A DNA stretch of 64,000 nucleotides. Source: Fictibacillus norfolkensis. Lineage in GTDB: Bacteria; Bacillota; Bacilli; Bacillales; Fictibacillaceae. Each line of letters opens with the position of its first letter. Positions within the stretch are counted from its first letter, which is position 1. Where the stretch lies: positions 372,001 to 436,000 of the forward strand of contig NZ_JACSQM010000001.1 in NCBI RefSeq assembly GCF_014836645.1. Direction: 5' to 3'. The position numbers and the translations under genes are program-made. Under the pieces are notes generated by a model. It ran no database searches. It saw nothing but the letters and a program-made list of their open reading frames with translations, and was not told where the DNA came from. Of this stretch, positions 18,148 to 27,323 are shown piece after piece.

Positions 18148-20064
18148 CTATCGACTTGATACCATCATTTCTTGAATTTGATCTTGTTTCGATGAGAGGT
18201 CTTCACCAAAGTGATACATTTTCTCAATATTTATTTGATGCCATAACATGAACATGAGTACTGTCCATATTTTTCTGCTGTAATCGCCTCTGCCAGCTCG
18301 GTGTCCTTCTAAAAGATTCAGTACTACATCTTTATTAAGATATTGTTCTGTATGGCTCGTTTGGATGAGTTGCTTAGCCCAATCATACATCTCATTTTTT
18401 AACCAATGTCGAATTGGAACAGGGAATCCTAACTTACGGCGATGCAGCACAGAATCAGGAACGATTCCGTTCATCGCTTCCCTTAGTGCATATTTTGTTG
18501 TTCCATTCGTTACTGTAAGGCTTGGATGCAATTGGGAAGCAACATCGAATACTTCTTTATCAAGGAAAGGCACCCTAAGCTCTAGCGAATGAGCCATCGT
18601 CATCTTATCAGCTTTAACGAGAATATCGCCTCTCATCCAAGTATGCAGATCTATATATTGCATCTTATGAACATCGTGAAAAGCTCTCGCTTGATCATAC
18701 AATGGTTTAGTTACATTTTTGTAATTATAAGCAGGACGATATTCTTTTAAGAGCTTACTTTTTTCACTCTCTGAGAACATTTTCGCATTACCAATATAAC
18801 GTTCTTCAATCGTCATACTTCCTCGCTGTATAAAACTCTTTCCTTTAACACCTTCAGGCAAGACGCTCGCAATGGCAGCTAGCCCTTTTGCAACACCTTT
18901 CGGCAATGAAGAAAGATGTCTTAATGAGTGAGGCTCATGATAGATGTTGTACCCTCCAAACAACTCATCGGCACCTTCTCCTGAAAGAACTACCGTCACG
19001 TGTTTTGCTGCTTCACGAGCAACAAAATATAGGGGAACAGCTGCTGGATCAGCCACTGGATCATCCATATGCCAAATGATCTTTGGAAGCTCATTAATAA
19101 ATTCTTCAGGTTTAACTAAATAGTGGATATTTTCAACGTTTAATGCCGCAGCCGTTTGAACAGCTACATCAATCTCACTGAATCCTTCTCTTTCAAATCC
19201 AACCGTAAACGTTTTTAGCGATGGATGCAGTTCACTCGCTAAAGCGACAATTGCACTTGAATCTATTCCTCCAGACAAGAAAGCCCCTACAGGAACATCA
19301 GAACGCATATGAACTTTTACTGAATCTCGCATAACAGAACGAATTTCATTCTTCGCTTCTTCAAGTGTCATATTATTTGGTTTAAAGCTAGGCTTCCAAT
19401 ACGATTGAATAGAAATCGGTCTGCCCGCTTTTTTCACAAAATAATGGCCAGGTTCAAGCTTTTTGATCCCCTTTGTTAAAGTCATTGGCTCTGGCACGAA
19501 TTGATAGGTCAAATAATGATGAAGTGCTTCAGCATCTACTTCTTGCTTTTCTTTAACAACGTTAATACTTTTCTTTTCAGAAGCACAGTAAAGTCCTTCT
19601 TCATCCTCAAGATAGAAAAAAGGTTTGATTCCGAAACGGTCTCTTGCTCCATAAAGCTCTTTCTTATCTTTATCCCAGATTAAAAAGCCAAACATCCCTC
19701 GAAGTTCAGTAAAGGCTTTTTCTCTTCTCTCACTAAAAAGAGCAAGAATTACCTCGGTATCCGAATGGGTTTTAAACACATAACCTTTATCTTCTAGGTC
19801 TTTTCTTATTTCAATATAATTATATATCTCACCGTTAAAAATAATCCAATAACGATCATCTTCGTATGAAAGTGGTTGTTTACCACTTTCTATATCAATG
19901 ATGCTCAGACGGCGAAAACCGAATCGAACATACTGATCTACAAAATGACCACTATCATCTGGACCTCGATGAGTAATGATGTTAGACATATTGATTAATT
20001 GCTCAGTTTCTTTTTGTTCTACCGTCTCAGGCGTGTTTAACATATATCCAATAAAACCGCACAT
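18148..20064 (-). CDS. asnB: Glutamine-hydrolysing asparagine synthetase
   Basis: The ATG at 20064 is required because the next codon is the catalytic nucleophile Cys2 (MCGFIGYM); GGGGAGG lies ahead of it. The protein has 638 residues. The N-terminal amidohydrolase carries RRLSIID, FNGEIYNY and the DTEV pocket; the synthetase half carries the ATP loop SGGIDSSAIVALA and the downstream LSGEGADELFGGYN. It converts aspartate, glutamine and ATP to asparagine. The sequence is close to B. subtilis AsnB throughout. The aspartase gene lies directly upstream on the same strand, giving a small aspartate/asparagine module, although 230 bases and a likely promoter separate them. Confidence 0.95.
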   Translation of the reverse strand: MCGFIGYMLNTPETVEQKETEQLINMSNIITHRGPDDSGHFVDQYVRFGFRRLSIIDIESGKQPLSYEDDRYWIIFNGEIYNYIEIRKDLEDKGYVFKTHSDTEVILALFSERREKAFTELRGMFGFLIWDKDKKELYGARDRFGIKPFFYLEDEEGLYCASEKKSINVVKEKQEVDAEALHHYLTYQFVPEPMTLTKGIKKLEPGHYFVKKAGRPISIQSYWKPSFKPNNMTLEEAKNEIRSVMRDSVKVHMRSDVPVGAFLSGGIDSSAIVALASELHPSLKTFTVGFEREGFSEIDVAVQTAAALNVENIHYLVKPEEFINELPKIIWHMDDPVADPAAVPLYFVAREAAKHVTVVLSGEGADELFGGYNIYHEPHSLRHLSSLPKGVAKGLAAIASVLPEGVKGKSFIQRGSMTIEERYIGNAKMFSESEKSKLLKEYRPAYNYKNVTKPLYDQARAFHDVHKMQYIDLHTWMRGDILVKADKMTMAHSLELRVPFLDKEVFDVASQLHPSLTVTNGTTKYALREAMNGIVPDSVLHRRKLGFPVPIRHWLKNEMYDWAKQLIQTSHTEQYLNKDVVLNLLEGHRAGRGDYSRKIWTVLMFMLWHQINIEKMYHFGEDLSSKQDQIQEMMVSSR

Positions 20065-20114
20065 TTTCAAGTTCCTCCCCAAAAAACAGTTCAAATGTCC
20101 ACTTTTCATTTATT

Positions 20115-20137
20115 AAACCAAGTTAACTAATTGGTTT
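20115..20137 (-). promoter_or_regulatory. Inverted repeat in asnB leader
   Basis: Arms AAACCAA and TTGGTTT are separated by nine bases centred on GTTAAC, about 50 bases before the asnB start. It looks like an operator in the untranslated leader; the cognate protein is unknown. Confidence 0.4.
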
Positions 20138-20293
20138 TCCAGAATATTATTTAATTTCCTTTATATGTGAATGAACTTCTCTATTATAACTCTGTAAATT
20201 CCAATCTTCACTAATTATTTGTTAATAATATGAAAAACAAGAAATCTGTACTATATTTGTCGAGAAAAGCGATTTAAAAGTTACAACATCACT

Positions 20294-21676
20294 TTAAATC
20301 ATTGAGTTTGGATCTAAGATTCGGTCAGCTTCTTCTCTAGTTAAGATCTTTTTTGTAACCAGCACTTCTTTTAATGTCTTTCCTGTCTCGAAACTTTCTT
20401 TTGCTACCGCTGCTGCTTTTTCATATCCAATATGAGGGTTGAGCGCTGTTACTAGTGAAAGGCTCTGCTCGAGCCAATTCTGTATATTCTCTTCATTAGC
20501 TGTGATGTCTTTTAAACATTTTTCAGTAAATATCGTCATTCCATTGCTTAAGATCTTGATGGATTGAAGTACATTAAAGCCGATGACAGGCATCATTGCA
20601 TTGATCTCTAGCTGACTTCCTATTGCAGCTGTGGACACACATGCGTCATTACCTATTACTTGTGAACAGATCATATACATATTCTCTAATATGACCGGGT
20701 TGATCTTGCCTGGCATAATCGATGATCCTGGCTGAACAGCGGGCAGCATGATTTCAGCAAAACCTGTTCGAGGGCCGCTGCTTAACAATCTAAGGTCACT
20801 TGATATTTTGATAAGATGAACAGCTAATTCTTTTAGGTGGCCGCTTACTCGAATCGCTGCATTCGTGTTTTGCATAAAAGCATATGTATTATCACTTTTT
20901 GTAAACGGCAGATTGGTTTTCTGAGCGATCTGTCTTATCGCAAGTTCCGCATAATCAGGGTGAGCATTTATTCCTGTTCCTACTGCATTTCCACCCAAAC
21001 CTAGTTCATATAAAAAAGTTTCTGAGTGTTTCAAAGCATGTTGAACCGATTCTAAAGTTCCTCTGTAACCTTTGAATTCACTTCCTAGTCGAATAGGAAC
21101 AGCATCCTGCAGATGTGTTCTGCCCGCTTTAATAATCTCGTGAAACTCTATTTCCTTTTCCTTTAAAACTTGAATCAAGCGACTTAGAGCAGGATAAAGA
21201 GTCGCTTGAAGTTCAGATGCAACTGAAATTTGTATAGCTGTCGGAATGGTATCATTGGTGGATTGAGACATATTCACATCATCATTTGGGTGAACCAGTG
21301 AATAATCACCTTTTGCCCTACCTAATATCTCAGAAGCACGTGAAGCTAGAACCTCATTCATGTTCATATTTTGAGAAGTTCCAGCCCCTGCTTGATAGGC
21401 ATCTACAACAAATTGATCTCTCAAATCTCCCTTAACTACCTCATCTGCTGCCGAAATAATGGCATTCGCTTTTTCATGACTCAATGCCTTACATTCTCTA
21501 TTCGCGAATGCTGCGCTAGCTTTAATGATGGCTTGTGCTTTTATGAATGAGAACGGTAACCGAATACCGCTGATTGGAAAATTTTCTACCGCTCTTTGTG
21601 TTTGAGCTCCATAGTATGCCTCTTCAGGGACCCTTACTTCACCTAACGTATCTTTGGCAATTCGAAATTTATCCAA
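20294..21676 (-). CDS. aspA: Aspartate ammonia-lyase (aspartase)
   Basis: The TTG at 21676 is eight bases after AAGGAGG and gives 460 residues. It is a fumarase/aspartase superfamily protein: GTSQNMNMNEV, NDDVNMSQSTNDTIPTA, GRTHLQDAVPIRLGSEFKGY and the catalytic loop PGSSIMPGKINP, with the base serine at about residue 318. The VPIRLGSEF variant distinguishes aspartases from class II fumarases. The enzyme deaminates aspartate to fumarate and ammonia. There is no ansA asparaginase or ansR repressor beside it, unlike the B. subtilis ansAB operon. It lies upstream of asnB on the same strand. Confidence 0.9.
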   Translation of the reverse strand: MDKFRIAKDTLGEVRVPEEAYYGAQTQRAVENFPISGIRLPFSFIKAQAIIKASAAFANRECKALSHEKANAIISAADEVVKGDLRDQFVVDAYQAGAGTSQNMNMNEVLASRASEILGRAKGDYSLVHPNDDVNMSQSTNDTIPTAIQISVASELQATLYPALSRLIQVLKEKEIEFHEIIKAGRTHLQDAVPIRLGSEFKGYRGTLESVQHALKHSETFLYELGLGGNAVGTGINAHPDYAELAIRQIAQKTNLPFTKSDNTYAFMQNTNAAIRVSGHLKELAVHLIKISSDLRLLSSGPRTGFAEIMLPAVQPGSSIMPGKINPVILENMYMICSQVIGNDACVSTAAIGSQLEINAMMPVIGFNVLQSIKILSNGMTIFTEKCLKDITANEENIQNWLEQSLSLVTALNPHIGYEKAAAVAKESFETGKTLKEVLVTKKILTREEADRILDPNSMI

Positions 21677-21803
21677 AATCTCTACCTCCTTAAGTAACCT
21701 TATATCTTGTATCCCCTTCTTAAAAAAAATGTAACCCTTTTCCAAAAATCGCTTTTATTTTGTAATTCATATAAATTTGTCTAACAAAAAAATTTACAAA
21801 ACA

Positions 21804-21829
21804 AAAAAACCGCCATGTTAGACGGTTTT
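21804..21829 (-). terminator. Terminator after small hypothetical gene
   Basis: Arms AAAAAACCGCC and GACGGTTTTT overlap the stop codon of the minus-strand gene that ends at 21818. Confidence 0.7.
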
Positions 21830-22066
21830 TGTTTTGTGCAGTGAAACGACCACAGCAGGCTCTTTTTTTATATACTTATGCTCAGTTCTAAACCCTGCTT
21901 TCTTCTGTTTCAGAAAGGTCTTTTCCGATATTGGACGGGGCCTTGACCAGGAAAGGGAGTCAAGATTTTTCCAGTTATCATGTGTAATGATTTCACTTTT
22001 GTAATAATAACAGTTACCGCTTACGTATTCTTCACATATATAGCGGACTGTTTGTCGACTATGCAT
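21818..22066 (-). CDS. Hypothetical small basic protein
   Basis: An 82-residue protein from the ATG at 22066, which follows GGAGAGATGTT; an in-frame ATG further upstream (22117) lacks a binding site and would run into the preceding gene's terminator. It is rich in Tyr, Lys and Trp, has two cysteines (ICEEYVSGNCYYY) and no membrane segment. I do not recognise a family. A terminator at its stop codon supports it being a real gene. The cluster with a YjcZ-like gene hints at a late sporulation role, which is only an inference. Confidence 0.5.
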   Translation of the reverse strand: MHSRQTVRYICEEYVSGNCYYYKSEIITHDNWKNLDSLSWSRPRPISEKTFLKQKKAGFRTEHKYIKKEPAVVVSLHKTKTV

Positions 22067-22124
22067 AACATCTCTCCATTTTTTTCTTTCATTATCCCCG
22101 CATAACTGTTCATCCATACTTAAG

Positions 22125-22160
22125 CAAAAAAAGGCCTGAAGACCCTACCTCCAAGCCTTA
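22125..22160 (-). terminator. Terminator of YjcZ-like gene
   Basis: On the minus strand AAGGCTTGG and CAGGCCTT pair around a 14-base loop and eight T follow. Confidence 0.7.
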
Positions 22161-22165
22161 ATCTG

Positions 22166-22321
22166 TTAGTCTCTAGTGTTCCACCACCACCAGCCACCAA
22201 ATATCAAGATGAGAATAAATACTATAATTATTACAGCCCAGATCCAACCGTAACCATAGCCGCCATAACCGTAAGCTCCGTAAGCATACGGGGTATAGTA
22301 AGGATAATATGGAAATGCCAT
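22166..22321 (-). CDS. YjcZ-like small Gly/Tyr membrane protein
   Basis: A 51-residue protein with a consensus site AGGAGG nine bases before the ATG. The N-terminal half is almost only Tyr, Gly, Ala and Pro (PYYPYYTPYAYGAYGYGG), followed by one membrane helix WIWAVIIIVFILILIF and a GGWWWWN end. This is the layout of the YjcZ/sporulation-associated small proteins of Bacillus, of which genomes usually carry many. Function is unknown; the family is linked to spore formation. It has its own terminator. Confidence 0.8.
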   Translation of the reverse strand: MAFPYYPYYTPYAYGAYGYGGYGYGWIWAVIIIVFILILIFGGWWWWNTRD

Positions 22322-22484
22322 CCTGCTACCTCCTCTTATTTCTTTATGCGTTCTTACTCCTTATTAAAATATGTACGAAGTGGGTAAAGAGGAATAGAGG
22401 CAAACGCACAAATTTTAGCTTTCCATTACTTTTTTTAAGTTTTAAAAGGCTGTTTTGAATGTTTTCTTTTCTCTTTCTTCTATG

Positions 22485-22616
22485 CAAGTTGATTGGAGCG
22501 TAAGGTTGCCGACTCCTATGGGACGAGCGGTCAGGTGAGACCCTTAAAGGCGCAAAGCGGCAAGGGGCTCACCGATCGCCCCATGGAAAGCGTGCAACCT
22601 GGAGCAGAAATCAACT
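22485..22616 (+). repeat. Structured intergenic repeat, copy 2
   Basis: It begins AAGTTGATTG and ends AAATCAACT. It carries ATGGG/CCCAT, GGTTGC/GCAACC and CCCTT/AAGGG arms at the places where copies 1 and 3 have different but also paired bases. It occupies most of the 430 bases between the YjcZ-like gene and yugF; an open frame across it is not a gene. Apart from the yugF leader, nothing else is visible there. Confidence 0.85.
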
Positions 22617-22750
22617 GCATCAATGTAACTTTATACGAATGCAAAATTTTTTCGAAAGTAATAAAAAAAGAGGAAATAATTTCTCGTTGTATCTTGTGGC
22701 TCGATTGGTGAAACTACTCATAGAATTCTGCGGACGGAGGTAAGGCATTC

Positions 22751-23635
22751 ATGGCTCTTGATGAAAAGCACAATTATTATCCAGGATATCGAATCAATGT
22801 TAATAATGTTCAAATTTATTATGAATACTTCGATCATGAAGATCCACATGCGAAAGTCGTAGTTCTCGTACATGGATTTTTATCTTCTACGGTTAGTTTT
22901 AGAAAGCTGCTTCCTTACTTAACTAAGACGTATAAAGTTCTGTCTATTGATCTTCCAGGATTCGGACAAAGTGAAAAATCGACGAGTTTCGTCTACAAAC
23001 TTTCTAACTATGGACAACTGATCATAGATTTCTTAGACGTTTTAAACATTCAAAACGCCATATTGATTGGGCATTCTATGGGCGGCCAAATCTCTATGCA
23101 TGCAGCAAAGAAGTCTCCAGAACGAATTGAAAAATTAATCCTTCTTGGCTGTTGTTCGTATGTAAAAAGAGCAAGCCGTTCTTTAATCGCATGTTCCTAC
23201 TTGCCGTTGTTTAGTTGGGGAATGCGCAATTGGATTCAGAGAAAAGATGTAAAAGAAAATTTACTTTCTGTCTTACATGACTCAAAGCTGGTTACGGAAG
23301 AGATGATTGAAAGTTATAAAAAACCTATTAGTGAAGTAGCGTTCATCCATTCTTTAGTCAGGCTATTACGTCAACGAGAAGGAGATATGTGCTCACAGGA
23401 TTTAAATCAGATTCAACAGCCCGTATTGATGTTATGGGGAAAAGAGGACAAAGTGATGCCAGTTAAAACAGGTTATCGTTTAAAACATGATCTACCTAGC
23501 GCTGAACTTATCGTTTATGAAAAATGCGGACATCTGCTGATGGAAGAAAAGCCCCAAGAAATATGCAGTGAAATCACACGATTTATTGAGCAAGGAATCA
23601 CTCAAGGAACTGATTTTCAACAAGAAACATCTTGA
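22751..23635 (+). CDS. yugF: Alpha/beta hydrolase (YugF-like)
   Basis: A 294-residue alpha/beta hydrolase. The oxyanion loop HGFLSS (about 41), nucleophile elbow GHSMGG with Ser109, acid residue in LWGKEDKVMP and the terminal His in KCGHLLMEEKP form a complete catalytic set. There is no signal peptide. The family covers esterases, haloperoxidase-like enzymes and C-C hydrolases, so the substrate is open. Similarity to B. subtilis YugF and its place near yugI suggest orthology. GGAGG lies ten bases before the ATG. Confidence 0.82.
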   Translation: MALDEKHNYYPGYRINVNNVQIYYEYFDHEDPHAKVVVLVHGFLSSTVSFRKLLPYLTKTYKVLSIDLPGFGQSEKSTSFVYKLSNYGQLIIDFLDVLNIQNAILIGHSMGGQISMHAAKKSPERIEKLILLGCCSYVKRASRSLIACSYLPLFSWGMRNWIQRKDVKENLLSVLHDSKLVTEEMIESYKKPISEVAFIHSLVRLLRQREGDMCSQDLNQIQQPVLMLWGKEDKVMPVKTGYRLKHDLPSAELIVYEKCGHLLMEEKPQEICSEITRFIEQGITQGTDFQQETS

Positions 23636-23660
23636 TCATACCTGATGTTTTAAAAATAGT

Positions 23661-23706
23661 AAAAGAGGCTGAGCCCCATGTCCTCTACAGGCCCAACCTC
23701 TTTTTT
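23661..23706. terminator. Bidirectional terminator
   Basis: AAAGAGG and CCTCTTT arms with an inner GCC/GGC stem between convergent genes. Confidence 0.75.
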
Positions 23707-24835
23707 ATTGTTCGCGGCTCTTCGTCATCTGTTGCCACACTGTACCAGCTGCTTCTTCACCGCTTTGGATCCGTTCGATCGCAATTTTCACTTGTAGAGA
23801 TACTTCAAACTCAGGATCATCTTGAGCTGCTTTTAAAGCAGGAAGTGCTGTCTCATCTCCAACTTCAAATAAGAAGCGCGCGGCTCTCCACCTTACTAGT
23901 TTATTTTTATCGGATAATGCATCACACATGACAGGGATTGCTTTTGCATTCCCTAAATCAGATAATGCATCACCTGCTGTACGTCTTACCGAAACATTCT
24001 TATCCTCGAGAGCTAAGTATAGGAGCGGTAACACAGCTTCATCCTCAATCATTCCTAAATAGACGACAGCCAAGCGTCTTATAGAAGGTTTTTCATCTTT
24101 AAGAGCCTGTTTTAGTACCATTACATCATCAATAGATGGGTTTATTCTTTCTAATGCGGCATAACGAGTCTGCCAATCTGAGTCGCGAAGTTGTTTCGCT
24201 ACTTCTGAGGTGGAAAGTGTTTCGACTTCAACTTCTTGTTCTGTGTTTGTGCTATATGCTTGTTTTACTAATTGATCTAATCGTTCCTGAGGATAGACTG
24301 CTGATAGCTCTTCGGCTACTTCACTGCCTACTTGTTCAAATGTACCATAACGAACTCCTTGGTCTTCCCATTGTCTTTCCATAACAAGGTTATCGGAAGA
24401 ATCTTGAGCCTCTAGTGCAGCTTTAGCAAATCGCTCAGCAAGTCCTACTCGTCTTTCTTCCTGTTCGGTTTTAAGTTTGATCTGCATAGGAAGTCCTCTG
24501 AACATCTGAACAAGAACCGTAATTTCTTTTATCTCATCTTCTTGCTGAGCTTGTTGATCAGAAGTATCCAGCTCTTCTTCTTGACCAAAAACGGATCTAA
24601 CTCCCGCGAGTACATCTTCCCATTTTGCACGAGGGTTTCGTTCTAATGCAATAAAGTCTGCAACATGATAGATGCTTTTCACTCCATCCACTTTAAGGAT
24701 CTCCTGAATAAATTCTGGAGCATTCTCAGCTTCATCTTTCTTGTAGTTGTAACGTTCAGATCCCGGCAGAGTTTCTGTTAGGTTAATCTTCATTGAATTT
24801 GGACTTGGAGTTGGTTCAATACCTGTAATTTTCAT
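23705..24835 (-). CDS. Nfu N-domain plus HEAT-repeat protein (CvfC/YpgR-like)
   Basis: The first 90 residues (KITGIEPTPSPNSMKINL and FIQEILKVDGVKSIYHVADFIALERN) match the Nfu N-terminal scaffold domain of iron-sulfur carriers. After a middle region, residues about 225-365 form four or five HEAT-like repeats (SIRRLAVVYLGMIEDEAVLPLL, VSVRRTAGDALSDLG, LVRWRAARFLFEVGDETALPAL, each shown in part). This combination is that of conserved virulence factor C of staphylococci and YpgR of B. subtilis. No cysteine pair for a cluster is seen. The ATG at 24835 is nine bases after AGGAG; the stop of the upstream gene lies in between. Confidence 0.85.
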   Translation of the reverse strand: MKITGIEPTPSPNSMKINLTETLPGSERYNYKKDEAENAPEFIQEILKVDGVKSIYHVADFIALERNPRAKWEDVLAGVRSVFGQEEELDTSDQQAQQEDEIKEITVLVQMFRGLPMQIKLKTEQEERRVGLAERFAKAALEAQDSSDNLVMERQWEDQGVRYGTFEQVGSEVAEELSAVYPQERLDQLVKQAYSTNTEQEVEVETLSTSEVAKQLRDSDWQTRYAALERINPSIDDVMVLKQALKDEKPSIRRLAVVYLGMIEDEAVLPLLYLALEDKNVSVRRTAGDALSDLGNAKAIPVMCDALSDKNKLVRWRAARFLFEVGDETALPALKAAQDDPEFEVSLQVKIAIERIQSGEEAAGTVWQQMTKSREQ

Positions 24836-24841
24836 TTTCAC

Positions 24842-25144
24842 TCACTCCTCATTTTCGTGTTTCAAATCTATGTTTAGCAGATATTCGTTAATCTGTTCTT
24901 TTTCCTTATCCGTGAACTTATATTCACAATCAACACCCTCATCGTGAGCAATGATTTCTTGCAGTTCACCATTTCCATCATAGACAGCTAACGCACTTGG
25001 CTCACTGAGTCCTTCAGGAAAAATCTCAAGGTTATCTATCTCAAAAGAAATATCTACATTTGTCCACGGGCCAACTTGCACCACATCATGCCCTGTAAAA
25101 TGTAAGCTTCCTTCAAAATAATTAGTAAATCCATATTTGTACAT
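24842..25144 (-). CDS. Hypothetical protein co-transcribed with CvfC-like gene
   Basis: A 100-residue acidic soluble protein with one cysteine (GVDCEYKF) and an aromatic N-terminus MYKYGFTNYFEGSLHFTGHD. GGAGGACAGCT precedes the ATG. Its stop codon is six bases from the next start, so the two genes are translationally coupled. I do not recognise a family and can give no function beyond the link to the Nfu/HEAT protein. Confidence 0.7.
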   Translation of the reverse strand: MYKYGFTNYFEGSLHFTGHDVVQVGPWTNVDISFEIDNLEIFPEGLSEPSALAVYDGNGELQEIIAHDEGVDCEYKFTDKEKEQINEYLLNIDLKHENEE

Positions 25145-25262
25145 AGCTGTCCTCCAAGTAATATCTCTTATCTATTATAAGGAACAATAGGTAAAATCTC
25201 AAAAAAGCAGGTTTTACTTTAATAACACAGGATACCTTCATCAATTATTAATACAAAAGAAA

Positions 25263-25290
25263 AAACAAACACATCATTTCGTGTTTGTTT
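25263..25290 (-). terminator. kynB terminator
   Basis: Perfect arms AAACAAACAC and GTGTTTGTTT. Confidence 0.75.
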
Positions 25291-25300
25291 ATCTGGAATG

Positions 25301-25927
25301 TTATTTTGCTAGTTCTCTAAGAACAGCTCTCACAGGACTTCCATCAGCCTCGTCAAGCGAAAGTGGAAGTGCGATCAACTCGTATTCACCCTCAGTTACT
25401 TCATCTAATACCAGTCCTTCTAGTATATGAATGTTGTGCTCATAAAGAGCATGATGTGCACCTAGCTCCTTGCTATCTAGTGGATCAACGGAAGGCATAT
25501 CTACACCGACCAAGCCGACTCCGCACTCGCTAAACAGTTTAACTGCATCTGGTAAGATGGGCACGATCTGTTTTGGAAACTCAGACCGATCTGTCCAACA
25601 TCTTGTTTTGAACAGAACTCGTTTTGTCCAAGATTGCAGTTTATCTTTCACTGTTTCAGCCGTTATCTCTTTAGCATTCGTCACATCGATAACGATCGCT
25701 CGTCCTACATATAAATCGAGCTGCAAGCCCCCTACCCTTTCTCCGCTATTCGTGAAGTGATAAGGTGCATCAATATGTGTACCGGTATGTGTGCTCATCT
25801 CCACTTTCCCAACGTTTACAGAACCAGAATCTTCTTTCGTCCAAGCAAGATCGAAGTGATACGGTGTATCCCCTGGCCATCCCGGTACTCCGTTGTAAAG
25901 AGGCATGGATATATCAAATAATTTCAC
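25301..25927 (-). CDS. kynB: Kynurenine formamidase (arylformamidase)
   Basis: A 208-residue bacterial KynB of the cyclase family. The metal site HTGTHIDAPYHF (about residues 47-58) and GVDMPSVDPLDSKELGAHHALY (in part) are the family signatures. It hydrolyses N-formylkynurenine to kynurenine in the cytosol. The start is GTG at 25927, placed eight bases after GGAG, which itself overlaps the end of kynU (TAAGGAG), so the genes are coupled. No tryptophan 2,3-dioxygenase gene is present in the window. Confidence 0.92.
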   Translation of the reverse strand: MKLFDISMPLYNGVPGWPGDTPYHFDLAWTKEDSGSVNVGKVEMSTHTGTHIDAPYHFTNSGERVGGLQLDLYVGRAIVIDVTNAKEITAETVKDKLQSWTKRVLFKTRCWTDRSEFPKQIVPILPDAVKLFSECGVGLVGVDMPSVDPLDSKELGAHHALYEHNIHILEGLVLDEVTEGEYELIALPLSLDEADGSPVRAVLRELAK

Positions 25928-25939
25928 GTTGGCAACTCC

Positions 25940-27211
25940 TTATGCAATAACTTCTCTCTTATTTTCATACTTCTCATATTCACGATTCTTCATGATTTTG
26001 CTTAAGATTTGGACTGCTTCAAATACATCACGATAAGAATTATACAGTGCCACAGGAGCTAAACGAATAATGTTAGGTGCTCTAAAATCCGGAACGATGC
26101 CATTGTCTTTTAATGCCTTGCAAATTCTAGCAGAATCGTTGTGCATAAGAGCAACATGCCCGCCTCTTCTTTTGTCGTCCAGTGGATTTACGATCCTAAA
26201 CTCGTTTTCAAGCTCTTGATTCAACAAGTCCATGAGCAGAGTCGTTAACTTTAAAGATTTCGTACGAATGCGGTCGATCTTAGCTTCCTCAAAAATAGAT
26301 AGCGACCCGATCAATGGTGCTGTGCTCAGCATATGCGGTGTTCCAATCTGGAAACCACCCGCAGAATTCTCCGCATCAAAATGGTGATCCATATCAAACT
26401 GTGTTTCCTTTTTGCTACCAAACCAGCCGGATAGCCCAGGCGTTTTCGTGAAATGCTTTTTATTGACATACAATCCGCCGACTCCGCCAGGGCCAGCATT
26501 TACATATTTGTAATTGCACCAAAATGCAAAATCAACCCCCCATTTACTTAGTTCGTGAGGAAGAGTTCCGATCGAATGACAAAGATCGAATCCGATCGGT
26601 ATATTTCTTTTATGTGCTTCACGCGTTAAACGTTCTATATCCAATAATTGTCCGCTTCTGTATAGAACGGAAGGAAGTAGAATAAGCGCTACATCATCTG
26701 TCATCCTATCGATAATATCTTGTTCATCAAGCGTTAAGCCATTCTTGCTCCCTACTTGAAGCAGATCAGTCGCAGGATTTAACCCTTTTAATTTCAACTG
26801 GCTTTGCAATCCGTATATATCAGAAGGGAAAGTAAGTTCATCTGCTAATATCTTCGTTCTTCCCTCTTTCGGTTCGAAAAAAGTAGCTACCAATTGATGA
26901 AGGTTTACGGTAGTTGAACCTGTTACGATTACTTCTTTCTCTTCAGCTCCAACTAGTAAAGACAGCTTTTCTGCTAGTTTTTCACTTAGAGTAAACCATG
27001 GGTATTTACCACCCATCCATCCGTCGATCCCATGCTCTTTCCAGTCATTTAATACATCAAGCAAGGATTGTTCTGCACGTTTAGATAGAAGACCTAGCGA
27101 GTTTCCATCTAGATAGATCGATTCATCCTTTGTATAGAACTCTTTTTTAAAAGAAGCCAGTTCATCATTTTGGTCCATAAGGTCTACTGTTTGCACTGTG
27201 ATTTGTCTCAT
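25940..27211 (-). CDS. kynU: Kynureninase
   Basis: A 423-residue PLP enzyme that cleaves kynurenine to anthranilate and alanine. The ATG at 27211 follows GGGAGGAAAGTACAAA; earlier in-frame starts lack a site. Visible features are [51 protein letters not shown], the aspartate in [15 protein letters not shown] and the Schiff-base lysine in [14 protein letters not shown]. The last residues ([15 protein letters not shown]) extend beyond the usual end. It is the first gene of a kynU-kynB operon with a cre-like site just upstream. Confidence 0.93.
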   Translation of the reverse strand: MRQITVQTVDLMDQNDELASFKKEFYTKDESIYLDGNSLGLLSKRAEQSLLDVLNDWKEHGIDGWMGGKYPWFTLSEKLAEKLSLLVGAEEKEVIVTGSTTVNLHQLVATFFEPKEGRTKILADELTFPSDIYGLQSQLKLKGLNPATDLLQVGSKNGLTLDEQDIIDRMTDDVALILLPSVLYRSGQLLDIERLTREAHKRNIPIGFDLCHSIGTLPHELSKWGVDFAFWCNYKYVNAGPGGVGGLYVNKKHFTKTPGLSGWFGSKKETQFDMDHHFDAENSAGGFQIGTPHMLSTAPLIGSLSIFEEAKIDRIRTKSLKLTTLLMDLLNQELENEFRIVNPLDDKRRGGHVALMHNDSARICKALKDNGIVPDFRAPNIIRLAPVALYNSYRDVFEAVQILSKIMKNREYEKYENKREVIA

Positions 27212-27239
27212 TTTGTACTTTCCTCCCGAATGCAAGAAT

Positions 27240-27253
27240 TGAAACCGTTTTCA
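27240..27253. promoter_or_regulatory. cre-like operator between kynU and capA-like gene
   Basis: TGAAACCGTTTTCA matches the CcpA consensus TGWAANCGNTNWCA at every position and is palindromic. It lies 29 bases before the kynU start and 84 before the divergent gene, so catabolite control of either is possible; a related LacI-family repressor is the alternative. Confidence 0.6.
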
Positions 27254-27323
27254 ATACAGAGTAATTTGACATATACATATCCCCTCTTCTTCCATTATGA
27301 TAGACAGAAAGGGGGTGTTACCA

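Noticed and set aside
22493-22711. Open frame across repeat copy 2
   Set aside because: It lies almost wholly inside a noncoding structured repeat; similar frames cross copies 3 and 5.
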